The translations under genes were made by a program, and so were the position numbers. Under the pieces are notes generated by a model. That model searched no databases. It worked only from the letters and a program-made list of their open reading frames with translations, and was not told where the DNA came from. Of a stretch of 57,572 bases of DNA, positions 15,435 to 25,937 are shown piece after piece (within the stretch, counting starts at the first letter, position 1; every line of letters starts with the position of its first letter). Source of the DNA: Acidimicrobiales bacterium. GTDB lineage: Bacteria > Actinomycetota > Acidimicrobiia > Acidimicrobiales > VFJN01. The DNA is taken from contig DATHJB010000203.1 of NCBI GenBank assembly GCA_035316325.1, forward strand, positions 1 to 57,572. Reading direction: 5' to 3'.

Positions 15435-16688
15435 TCAGCTGCCGAGGCCTCTTGGGGCGGTGGCGGGGTGGTTGGACGGGTTGTGTGCGATGTCGGAACG
15501 GTGCTGCTCGCCCGGCCAGTCGACCATGTTGACCGCGTCGTAGGCACGGTTCCGGGCTTCGGGCAGGTTTTCTCCGAATCCGGTCACGTTCAGCACCCGG
15601 CCACCCGCAGTGACCAGCCGGCCCTCCTCGTCGGACGCCACGCCGGCGCAGAACACGGTGGCGCCGGTCGCCTCGGCCTCGGCGATGCCCCGGATCACGT
15701 CGCCGGTCCGAGGGCTCTCGGGGTAGCCCGGCGACGCCATCACCACGGTGACCGCGGCCTCGTCGACGAACGTCGGCTCGCCGCGGATGTGCCCCGCGGC
15801 GGCCTCGCCCAGCAGGTCGACCAGGTCGGACTCGATGCGGGGCAGTACCACCTGCGCCTCGGGATCGCCGAAGCGGACGTTGTACTCCAGCAGCTTCGGG
15901 CCCTCGGGCGTGAGCATCAGGCCGGCGTAGAGCACGCCCCGGTAGTCGATGCCGCGGCGCCGCAGCTCGGCCAGGCTCGGCTCGACGAAGCGGTCCATCA
16001 CCTCGCCGACCACGTCCTTCCCGGCGAACGGCACCGGCGAGTAGGCGCCCATGCCGCCGGTGTTGGGGCCTTCGTCGCCGTCGCCGAGGCGCTTGAAGTC
16101 CTGCGCCGGGGCGAGCGGGACGGCGCGGGTGCCGTCACAGATGGCGAGCAGCGACAGCTCCGGCCCGCTCAGGCCCTCCTCGATCACCACCCGGCGGCCA
16201 GCGGCGCCGAACCCCGACGTCCCCGAGAGCTTGGCCCGCACGTCGGCGGCCGCGGCGTCGAACGACTCGGCCACCAGCACGCCCTTGCCGGCGGCGAGCC
16301 CGTCGGTCTTCACCACCCACGGGCCGGGCAGGCTGCGCAGGAACTCGATCGCCGGCTCCTCCTCGGTGAAGGCGCCGTAGCGGGCGGTGGGCACGCCGGC
16401 CGACCGGAGCAGGTCCTTCATCCAGGCCTTCGAGCCCTCCAGCTGCGCGCCCGCCCCGCCGGGGCCGAACACCAGGCGCCCGTCGCCGCGCAGGGCGTCG
16501 GCCAGGCCCTCGACCAGCGGCGCCTCGGGCCCCACCACGAACAGGTCGGCCTGCACCTCGCGGGGCGGCACGTCGACCGACCCCGGGATGCCCGGGTTCC
16601 CCGGGGTGACGACGACCTCGGCGCTGCGGCCCAGCACGTGGGCCAACGCATGCTCTCGCCCGCCCGATCCGATCACGCAGACGCGCAT
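15435..16688 (-). CDS. purD: Phosphoribosylamine-glycine ligase (GAR synthetase)
   Basis: 417 residues, an ATP-grasp enzyme that joins glycine to phosphoribosylamine. The N-terminal MRVCVIGSGGREHALAHVL is typical. The ATP-grasp core includes PWVVKTDGLAAGKGVLVAES and RRVVIEEGLSGPELSLLAI, and the metal-binding region is LLEYNVRFGDPEAQVVLPR. ATG 16688 has GGAGAG just upstream. The 49-bp leader between purA and purD contains two copies of TTCTTCGGGTT (plus-strand sense), an odd low-complexity segment. The gene is co-directional with purA and purE. Confidence 0.95.
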   Translation of the reverse strand: MRVCVIGSGGREHALAHVLGRSAEVVVTPGNPGIPGSVDVPPREVQADLFVVGPEAPLVEGLADALRGDGRLVFGPGGAGAQLEGSKAWMKDLLRSAGVPTARYGAFTEEEPAIEFLRSLPGPWVVKTDGLAAGKGVLVAESFDAAAADVRAKLSGTSGFGAAGRRVVIEEGLSGPELSLLAICDGTRAVPLAPAQDFKRLGDGDEGPNTGGMGAYSPVPFAGKDVVGEVMDRFVEPSLAELRRRGIDYRGVLYAGLMLTPEGPKLLEYNVRFGDPEAQVVLPRIESDLVDLLGEAAAGHIRGEPTFVDEAAVTVVMASPGYPESPRTGDVIRGIAEAEATGATVFCAGVASDEEGRLVTAGGRVLNVTGFGENLPEARNRAYDAVNMVDWPGEQHRSDIAHNPSNHPATAPRGLGS

Positions 16689-16737
16689 GTCTCTCCGCTC
16701 TTCTTCGGGTTGTTCCGGTTCTTCGGGTTCTGGTTGC

Positions 16738-18018
16738 TCAAGAGGTCCGGTGGACGAACTGGTCGCGGCCCGGCCCCACGCCGACCAGCGACACCGGCAC
16801 CTGCACCTGCTCCTCGAGGAAGTCGAGGTACTTCTGGGCCGCGGCCGGCAGCTGGTGCAGCTCGGTGGACCCGGACAGGTCGGTCGACCAGCCGGGCAGC
16901 TCCTCGTACACCGGGGTCACCGCGTGCAGCAGCGACTGGTCGTCGGGGAAGCGCTCGTAGCGCCGCCCGTCGGCCTCGTAGGCCACGCACACCTTCACGG
17001 TGTCGAAGGTGTCGAGCACGTCGAGCTTGGTGATGGCCAGCTCCGACAGCGAGTTGAGCCGCACCGCGTGGCGCAGCATCACCGCGTCGAACCAGCCGGG
17101 ACGCCGCCGCCGGCCGGTGTTGGTGCCGAACTCGTGGCCCCGGTCGACCAGCACGTCGCCGGCCTCGTCGAACAGCTCCGTCGGGAACGGCCCCGCCCCC
17201 ACCCGGGTGACGTAGGCCTTGGCGACGCCGACCACCCGGTCGATGTACCGGGGGCCGACCCCGGCGCCGGTGCAGACGCCGCCCGCCACCGGGTTCGACG
17301 AGGTGACGTAGGGATAGGTGCCGTGGTCGAGGTCGAGGAAGGTGGCCTGCGCCCCCTCGAACAGGATGTGCTGGCCGGCCTCGAGCCCGTCGTGCACCAG
17401 GTTGACCGTGTCGGCCACGTACTCCTTCAACCGGGGCGCGATCTCACCCAGGTACTTCTCCGCGATCTCGTCGGCGCTCGGGGGGAGCTGGTTGTAGACC
17501 TTGGCCAGCAGCTGGCCCTTCTCCCGCAGCACCAGGTCGAGCTTCTGGCGGAAGATCTTGGCGTCGTAGAGGTCCTGCACCCGCAGGCCGACGCGGGCGG
17601 CCTTGTCGGCGTAGGTGGGACCGATGCCGCGGCGCGTGGTGCCCAGCTTGTTCTTGCCCAGGTGCCGCTCGGTGACCCGGTCGAGGAGCTGGTGGTAGGG
17701 CAGGATCAGGTGGGCGTTCGAGCTCACCCGGAGGCGGGAGCAGTCGATGCCGCGGCGGGTGAGCATGTCCATCTCGTCGAACAGCACCACCGGGTCGATC
17801 ACCACGCCGTTGCCGATCACCGGCACGATGTGGTCGTACAGCACCCCGCTGGGCATCAGCTGGAGGGCGTAGCTCTCACCGTCGACGACCAGGGTGTGGC
17901 CCGCGTTGTGGCCGCCCTGGTAGCGGACGACCATGTGGCTCTCCTTGGCCAGGAGGTCGGTGAACCTGCCCTTGCCCTCGTCACCCCATTGGGTTCCGAC
18001 CATGATCGTCGCCGGCAC
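16738..18018 (-). CDS. purA: Adenylosuccinate synthetase
   Basis: 426 residues. PurA makes adenylosuccinate from IMP, aspartate and GTP, the first step of the AMP branch. The P-loop is [13 protein letters not shown] near residues 9-21 (the second Lys of the usual GDEGKGK is Arg). The IMP site is GGHNAGHT, followed by [36 protein letters not shown] and the C-terminal ITKLDVLD guanine-binding motif. GTG 18018 lies seven bases after TAGGCT, so the transcript is probably leaderless; ATG 18003 is a less likely start. It is the first gene of the purine cluster, 48 bp downstream of the beta-helix gene. Confidence 0.95.
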   Translation of the reverse strand: MPATIMVGTQWGDEGKGRFTDLLAKESHMVVRYQGGHNAGHTLVVDGESYALQLMPSGVLYDHIVPVIGNGVVIDPVVLFDEMDMLTRRGIDCSRLRVSSNAHLILPYHQLLDRVTERHLGKNKLGTTRRGIGPTYADKAARVGLRVQDLYDAKIFRQKLDLVLREKGQLLAKVYNQLPPSADEIAEKYLGEIAPRLKEYVADTVNLVHDGLEAGQHILFEGAQATFLDLDHGTYPYVTSSNPVAGGVCTGAGVGPRYIDRVVGVAKAYVTRVGAGPFPTELFDEAGDVLVDRGHEFGTNTGRRRRPGWFDAVMLRHAVRLNSLSELAITKLDVLDTFDTVKVCVAYEADGRRYERFPDDQSLLHAVTPVYEELPGWSTDLSGSTELHQLPAAAQKYLDFLEEQVQVPVSLVGVGPGRDQFVHRTS

Positions 18019-18025
18019 TTACCCG

Positions 18026-18031
18026 AGCCTA
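18026..18031 (-). promoter_or_regulatory. -10 box of the leaderless purA promoter
   Basis: TAGGCT (minus strand) ends seven bases before the GTG of purA. The identical box at the identical spacing precedes the Fpg-like gene at 55498. This is the probable head promoter of the purine cluster. Confidence 0.55.
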
Positions 18032-18066
18032 ACCCCCCACCCTCCGCAGCCTCACACCACGTTCCC

Positions 18067-19767
18067 TCAGGGTGCGGTCGTCGTGTGGGTCCAGGTGACG
18101 CTCGTGCCAATGAGCGGCATGGACCGGTAGCGCATGGTGCCGGCGTCATTGAACGCCACGACCAACTTGTCGCCCTTGACATAGACGACCGCTTCGTCCC
18201 CCGCCGACGGGTTCGCCGGCGTCGCCCCCATCTCGTGGAGGTTCAGCCCACCGTCGATGCGCACCTTCTGCGGCGTGTGCCACCCGCCCCCGAGCAACTT
18301 CCACAACGCCTTCGGGGTGAACGACGTCCCGTCGCTGACGCTGATCTGACCGTCGCGCTCGAGCTGGACCCGGTAGCCGTTGCCTTCTTCTGAGCGGAGC
18401 GCGGTCCGCAACGCAAACGTGGCGTCGCTCTCGAGAAGCAGGAGATGAGGCCGGTCGGTCTCGAACGACAACTGCTGGTACGACCCGGAGCCACCCCACC
18501 GGGGCCCAGGGCAGGTACCGAAGTCGATCCGGCCGGCGACGTTGCCGAAGCCCGGGTTGTTCCACTGGATCGCGGGCCGAGGCCCCGGCGAGACGTCGTT
18601 GTGCTCGGCGATGAAGTGGTTGCGCCCGGAGAAGAGCACGCCGGCGCCCTGGTTGGACAGGCACCCGGCACCTGCGATGTCGGTGGTGAAGTTGCAGCTG
18701 TCGAACTCGGCGTCGCCCCCCTCGACGATGACCACGTAGCCGGACGTCGTCGTGTTGGGCGTCCGCACCGCGAAGATGCAGTTATCGAACTTGTTGGTGG
18801 ACCCGCCCTCGACAAGGAGAGCCGTGTTGCTGGGCCCGTCGAAGTCGCCCGTCCCCCAGTGGCCCCGTTCGAGGATGCACTGGAGGAACAGGTTGTCCCT
18901 CACGTCATGGACGGTCTCCTTGATCCTCACGTCGTTGCCGGCACAGCCGGTGAACTCACAGCGGAGGAACAGGTGCGACCACGAGTCATCGTCCATCACC
19001 AGGCCGTCGCCGAGGCAGTGGCCCACGTAGAGCTGGACGAACGAGCAGTTCTGCGCACCCTCGAGTACCAACCCGTCGGTGGTGCTGTGCCCCACCCGCA
19101 TTGCGGTGAAGACGCGCTCGATCGTCACTTCGATCCGGACCAGGCCGTCGGCTGGGCTGTCGGTCTGCTCACTCCCGTCGACGATGAAGTTGCCGCTCTG
19201 GTTGCCTCCACCGCGGAAGATCAGCTGGCCCCCGTCGAGCGCCTTCAACACCGAGCCGGACGTGCCGCTGACCTGGTTGGTGCCGCCGCAGCCCCAGAGA
19301 TCCACGTGGTCGGGGACGACGATCGTGCCGGCGAACTCGAAGACCCCGGAGGGGATGAGGACCGTTCCGCCGCCCGAGCCGGCCACGAGGCTCAGCGCGT
19401 TGTTGATGGCCGTCGTGTTGTCGGTCACTCCTGTCGACGCGTTGGCCATGCGGATGTCGAAGGCTGCGGCCGGCGCCTTGTTGGCCTGCAGCTCGGCAAA
19501 GGCGGCCTGGGCGTTGGTGGCGACCAGACCGGGGATCGCCGGGGAGATGGTCACGGAGTTGGCCGGATCGGCACCCGCCGGCCGGGCGCCAGGGCCGACC
19601 AGGGCGCCCGCTGCGCCGGCAGCGACCAGCCCGCTCGTCCGCAGCAGTCCCCGCCGGGACAGCGGCCCGGTGTGTTCCCCCGGGTCACCCACTTGGTGCA
19701 AGTCGTCTTTGAGCTCCGCGAGCTCGGCTTCCAGGCGCGCGATGCGCGCGCTGACGTCGTCCTGCAT
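18067..19767 (-). CDS. Tat-exported right-handed beta-helix protein
   Basis: 566 residues from ATG 19767, chosen because GGGGGA lies five bases upstream. The first about 25 residues form a coiled coil (ARIARLEAELAELKDDL). Then comes a twin-arginine signal: LSRRGLLRTSGLVAAGAAGAL, followed by a likely cleavage region near GARPAGA. The mature part has many short beta-strand repeats typical of pectate-lyase-like solenoids: GGGTVLIPSGVFEFAGTIVVPD, DGLVLEGAQNCSFVQLYVG, NKFDNCIFAV, FDSCNF. A C-terminal domain near residues 440-566 resembles phage tail-fibre ends (VVYVKGDKLVVAFND). This suggests a secreted glycan-binding or glycan-cleaving protein tied to the adjacent polysaccharide genes; no catalytic residues could be assigned. 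It is upstream of purA and divergent from the 19852 gene. Confidence 0.75.
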   Translation of the reverse strand: MQDDVSARIARLEAELAELKDDLHQVGDPGEHTGPLSRRGLLRTSGLVAAGAAGALVGPGARPAGADPANSVTISPAIPGLVATNAQAAFAELQANKAPAAAFDIRMANASTGVTDNTTAINNALSLVAGSGGGTVLIPSGVFEFAGTIVVPDHVDLWGCGGTNQVSGTSGSVLKALDGGQLIFRGGGNQSGNFIVDGSEQTDSPADGLVRIEVTIERVFTAMRVGHSTTDGLVLEGAQNCSFVQLYVGHCLGDGLVMDDDSWSHLFLRCEFTGCAGNDVRIKETVHDVRDNLFLQCILERGHWGTGDFDGPSNTALLVEGGSTNKFDNCIFAVRTPNTTTSGYVVIVEGGDAEFDSCNFTTDIAGAGCLSNQGAGVLFSGRNHFIAEHNDVSPGPRPAIQWNNPGFGNVAGRIDFGTCPGPRWGGSGSYQQLSFETDRPHLLLLESDATFALRTALRSEEGNGYRVQLERDGQISVSDGTSFTPKALWKLLGGGWHTPQKVRIDGGLNLHEMGATPANPSAGDEAVVYVKGDKLVVAFNDAGTMRYRSMPLIGTSVTWTHTTTAP

Positions 19768-19851
19768 TGGTATCCCCCACCTGCTCATGCGGACCGCCTC
19801 GGTCCCCGACGGCTGACAGAGTAGGCGGCGGAGCACGCATTAGCCTTCGTC

Positions 19852-21465
19852 GTGTCGGCGTCGTGCCGAAGAGGCGACAGAGGCGGCGGGGTGGTGCGGG
19901 ACTGGGCGGACGGCAACGCGCAGCGATGGGTGGTGGGAGGGCTCCTGGCCCTGGTCCCGCCGGTCACCTTCCTGGTGAAGGTGCTCCGGACGGAGCCCCG
20001 CTGGCGCTACCAGATCTTCGAGGACGACGCCTTCTACTACCTCGGGGTGGCTCGGAACCTGGCGCACGGCCACGGCTCGACGTTCACCGGCCTGGTCGAG
20101 ACCAACGGCTACCACCCGCTGTGGATGCTGCTGCTCATCCCGCTGGCGTGGCTGTTCGACCGGCCCGGTGAGTTGCTCCTGGCGGTCGGCGTGCTGCAGT
20201 GCCTGCTGTGGACGGCGGCGGTGCACCAGGCGCTGCAGATCGGTCGGCTGGTCGGCAGCTGGGTCAGCGCCGCAGGCGCGCTGGCGGCCTACGCCGTGCT
20301 GGCGGTGCTGACCGGGCACCTGGCCTTCGATGGCATGGAGTCGGCCGTGCTGCTCCCGTTGCTCCTACTGGCGGTGCGGCTGGTGGTGAGCGCCGACGCC
20401 CGGCCGGGCAGCGACCTGCGGGTGGGCCTGGTGCTGGCGGCGGTGTGCCTGGCCCGGCTCGACGCGATCGCCGCCGCAGTGCCGCTGGGTCTCGTCTGCG
20501 TGGGGCGCGACCGTCCCGACCGCTCGGTCGCGCTGAGGCGGACCGGTCTCGTCGCGGCGCCTCCCGCGCTCGCGCTCGGGCTGTACGCGATCGTCGACGT
20601 CGTGGTGTTCGGCGTGGCACTGCCGGTGTCGGGCGCCGCCAAGTTGCTGGGCGCGCCGTTCGTGAACACCGCACCCGTCCGGCAGTTCCTCCAGGCCGGC
20701 GACTTCGACGGTCGACCCCTGTGGTTCGGCGCCGTCGCCCTGGCCCTCGTCGCCGGGGCGGTGGTGGCGACGACCCGGGGGCCGCCGGTGGACGACGCCC
20801 GGCGACGTCTGCTCGCCTGCACGTTGGCGCTGGTCGGCGGCGAGGCGATCCTGCTGATCCAGCTGACCTTCGCCACCTCGTACCGCGTCTGGCCCTGGTA
20901 CCACTACCAGCTGGTCGTGTTCTCGTTCGGCGCGCTGCTCCTCGTCCTGCGCGCGGCCGCCGACCACTCGGAGCTCCTGGCCCGCCGGACCTGTCAGGTA
21001 CTCGTGGTCGGCCTGCTGGTGGTGACCTGCCTCGTCACCCTGCGCTCCGAGGCGCCCGACTACGCAGCCAGCCCGCCGGCAGCCGAGTTCGTGCGCCGGG
21101 AGCTGCCCGAGGACACGGTGCTGGCGATGGGCGACCGGGCGGGCATCTTCGGCTTCCTCGCCGACCGCCGCCTGCTGCACGTCGAGGGCCTGACGGGTGA
21201 CGTCGACCTGCTCCGGGCCATCGCGGACCACCGGATCGTCGACGCGATGACGGACGCGGGCGTCGACTACTACGTCCACTACGGCCGGCGGGGCAAGGCC
21301 GTCGTGGTCGACGGCCGGTCCTGCCGACGGTTCGAGGAGCCGGTCCAGGGCGACGGCCCCAAGTCGGCGGTGGTCGTATGCGAGGACGACATGGTGTTCA
21401 GCCACGGGCCGGCCGACGACCAGCTGACGATCTGGCGCTACCGGCCCGAGCGGAACGAGCCGTGA
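19852..21465 (+). CDS. GT-C-like multi-pass membrane protein (copy 1)
   Basis: 537 residues with about ten hydrophobic helices and a C-terminal soluble domain. The first extracytoplasmic loop has FEDDAFYYLGVARNLAHGHG near 57-75 and TNGYHPLW; the acidic pair there is where lipid-sugar-dependent GT-C transferases place their metal/catalytic Asp. Later motifs: GMESAVLLPLLLLAVRL, ATSYRVWPWYHYQL, and a C-terminal block LAMGDRAGIFGFLADRRLLH with GVDYYVHYG. It is a clear paralogue of the protein at 25938-27548. A role in adding sugars from polyprenyl carriers outside the membrane is inference. The start is GTG 19852 with TAGCCT five bases upstream; a GTG near 19893 is possible. It ends 4 bp from the convergent clpB. 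Confidence 0.7.
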   Translation: MSASCRRGDRGGGVVRDWADGNAQRWVVGGLLALVPPVTFLVKVLRTEPRWRYQIFEDDAFYYLGVARNLAHGHGSTFTGLVETNGYHPLWMLLLIPLAWLFDRPGELLLAVGVLQCLLWTAAVHQALQIGRLVGSWVSAAGALAAYAVLAVLTGHLAFDGMESAVLLPLLLLAVRLVVSADARPGSDLRVGLVLAAVCLARLDAIAAAVPLGLVCVGRDRPDRSVALRRTGLVAAPPALALGLYAIVDVVVFGVALPVSGAAKLLGAPFVNTAPVRQFLQAGDFDGRPLWFGAVALALVAGAVVATTRGPPVDDARRRLLACTLALVGGEAILLIQLTFATSYRVWPWYHYQLVVFSFGALLLVLRAAADHSELLARRTCQVLVVGLLVVTCLVTLRSEAPDYAASPPAAEFVRRELPEDTVLAMGDRAGIFGFLADRRLLHVEGLTGDVDLLRAIADHRIVDAMTDAGVDYYVHYGRRGKAVVVDGRSCRRFEEPVQGDGPKSAVVVCEDDMVFSHGPADDQLTIWRYRPERNEP

Positions 21466-21469
21466 GGAC

Positions 21470-23950
<2,481 letters not shown>

Positions 23951-23956
23951 ACGAAC

Positions 23957-23999
23957 AATCTACCCTCCACTGAGGAAAGTTGATAGTCCTATGCTCAAG
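23957..23999 (-). promoter_or_regulatory. clpB promoter with HAIR-like HspR operator
   Basis: On the minus strand TAGATT (23957-23962) ends six bases before the ATG. Upstream, CTTGAGC-N7-TATCAAC (23979-23999) keeps the spacing of the HAIR consensus CTTGAGT-N7-ACTCAAG with about 10 of 14 matches. The plus-strand edge AAAGTTGA is shared with the dnaK operator. Confidence 0.5.
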
Positions 24000-24008
24000 T
24001 CTTGGGGG

Positions 24009-25838
24009 TCAGTTGCGGGTCGGCAGGTCGGGCTGCCAGCCGTCGCCGTCGCCCGTCAGCGGGCCCGACTGCTGCTGTTGCGGGGCCGGCGGCCCGATCG
24101 CCGGCCGCTCCGACGTCGTGCGGTTCATCGGGCCCGTGTCGGCGAGGTTGCCGTACCCGGAGATCCCCGACTGGTAGCCCTGGCGCGGCCCGCCGCCGCT
24201 CTCGTAGCCGTACGTCTCACCGGCGTAGGTGGCGTTCTTCGCCAGGCTCGTGAGCACCGTCCCCACGAGCGGGGCGCCCACCTGGTTGAGCAGCTCCACG
24301 GCCCGGTCGAGATCACGGCGTGACGTCTTGTTGGCCGACGTGACCAGCAGCGTGGTGTCGGCCATGCGGGCCAGCACCAGCGCGTCGGTCACCGGCAGCA
24401 CCGGCGGGCAGTCGATGATCACCAGGTCGTAGGTCTGCGCCAGCACGTCGATCAGGCGCCGGGCCCGCTCGCCGCTCAGCAGCTCCGACGGGTTCGGCGG
24501 CGGGTACCCGGCCGGGAGCACCGACAGGTTGGCCAGGCCGTCGACCGGCCGGATCGCCTGCGGCAGCGACACGTCGCCGATCAGCACACCGGTGAGGCCC
24601 GGCGTGAGCGACACGCCCAGCAGCTCCTCGGCCCGCGGCCGGCGCAGGTCGCCGCTCACCAGCACCACCCGGTCGCCCGCCTGGGCGAACACCGTCGCCA
24701 GGTTGGCGGCGACCACCGTCTTGCCCTCGCCCGGCGACGGGCTGGTGATCTGCACCACCCGCACGTCGCGATCGACGCTGAGGAACTTCACCGACGTGCG
24801 CAGCGAGCGGAACGCCTCGGCCGCGGCCGCGGTCGGGTAGGCGGCGGTGACCAGCTCGGAGTCGGCGGTGTCGAACCGCGGGATGAGGCCCAGCGCCGGC
24901 ACGCCGGTGGCCCGCTCGACCGCCTCCTTCGACTTCAGCGAGTCGTCGAAGTAGTCCCGCAGGAAGGCCATCGCCACGCCGAGGAACAGCCCGAAGACCA
25001 AGCCGATGGCCAGGTTCAGCGGGATGTCGGGGCTGACCGGCGACTCGGTCGAGCGCGCGTCCGAGAGCACGCTCGCCCCCGTGGCGTCGGTGACCCCGAC
25101 GCCGAAGGACAGCTCGTTGAGGATGCTCTCGAGGTGGCTGATCCGGCCACCCTTGATGGAGATTGTCGGCTGCACCTGCTGGCTCAGCGCCTCGTAGTCG
25201 CGCCGCCTCGCCTCGGCGGCGGCGGAATCGCCGTTGTTCTCTGCGTCGAGGATCCGATCGTTCGCCTCGTTGAGCTGCGCCTGCTGCTCGTCGATCTCGC
25301 CCTGCAGCTTCTCGATCTCGGCGTTGATGCCCTCGCTCACCTCGATGAGCCGGGTGGTCGACTCCTCGGTGCGCTGGGCCACGTAGGTCGAGGCGAAGAG
25401 GCTGAGCAGCTGCTGGGCCTCGTCGGGATCCGGCCCCACCAGCGTGAGCTCGACCACGCTGCTCGTCATGTTGGTGTCGGTGTTCAGCACCGGGTTCGCC
25501 CGGATCTGCACCATCAGCGCCGCGTCGAGCGACGTGCTGTCGGGCACGGCGTCGATCGCCGCGAACCGCAGCGTCGAGCCCCGGAGGTAGGCCAGCTCGC
25601 CCTGGGCGATCCGGTTGCCGTCGGGGCCGCTGCGCTCTTGGTCGGTGGCGACCGCCACCGGATCGTTGAGGCCCAGGGTCTGCACCGTGGTCTTCGCCCG
25701 GTACATGGGCTCCGATATGAAGGAGATGGCGGCGGCGATCGCGAAGAACACGGCCGCGACGCCGACGACCCACCATTTACGCCTGTTGAGAACCCCCAGG
25801 TAGGACCGGAGATCAGGCTCGTTGAGCTCAGGGTCCAT
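24009..25838 (-). CDS. Wzc-like polysaccharide co-polymerase with BY-kinase domain
   Basis: 609 residues. A Wzz domain has transmembrane helices near 22-42 and 272-294, a long coiled coil between (EKLQGEIDEQQAQLNEANDR), and a proline-rich SPVSPDIPLN before the second helix. The cytoplasmic P-loop kinase has Walker A SPSPGEGKT near 367-374 and Walker B LVIIDCPP near 472-479. Walker A' reads VVLVSGDLRRP at 391-401 where family members usually have DAD or DGD, so the first Asp is missing. The tail has five clustered tyrosines (538, 543, 545, 555, 562), the expected autophosphorylation sites. Such proteins set chain length and polymerisation of exopolysaccharide. It is upstream of clpB on the same strand, with its own TAAGCT box ten bases before the ATG. 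Confidence 0.85.
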   Translation of the reverse strand: MDPELNEPDLRSYLGVLNRRKWWVVGVAAVFFAIAAAISFISEPMYRAKTTVQTLGLNDPVAVATDQERSGPDGNRIAQGELAYLRGSTLRFAAIDAVPDSTSLDAALMVQIRANPVLNTDTNMTSSVVELTLVGPDPDEAQQLLSLFASTYVAQRTEESTTRLIEVSEGINAEIEKLQGEIDEQQAQLNEANDRILDAENNGDSAAAEARRRDYEALSQQVQPTISIKGGRISHLESILNELSFGVGVTDATGASVLSDARSTESPVSPDIPLNLAIGLVFGLFLGVAMAFLRDYFDDSLKSKEAVERATGVPALGLIPRFDTADSELVTAAYPTAAAAEAFRSLRTSVKFLSVDRDVRVVQITSPSPGEGKTVVAANLATVFAQAGDRVVLVSGDLRRPRAEELLGVSLTPGLTGVLIGDVSLPQAIRPVDGLANLSVLPAGYPPPNPSELLSGERARRLIDVLAQTYDLVIIDCPPVLPVTDALVLARMADTTLLVTSANKTSRRDLDRAVELLNQVGAPLVGTVLTSLAKNATYAGETYGYESGGGPRQGYQSGISGYGNLADTGPMNRTTSERPAIGPPAPQQQQSGPLTGDGDGWQPDLPTRN

Positions 25839-25937
25839 GCGAAAAGTCAGCTTACAGGTGGCCTGTCGGGCCGGCCATCGCGTCGGGCTGGCGCCGGCGG
25901 TGCCCGGTCACGCCGCGATAGCTAGTGTTGTCGGGTC

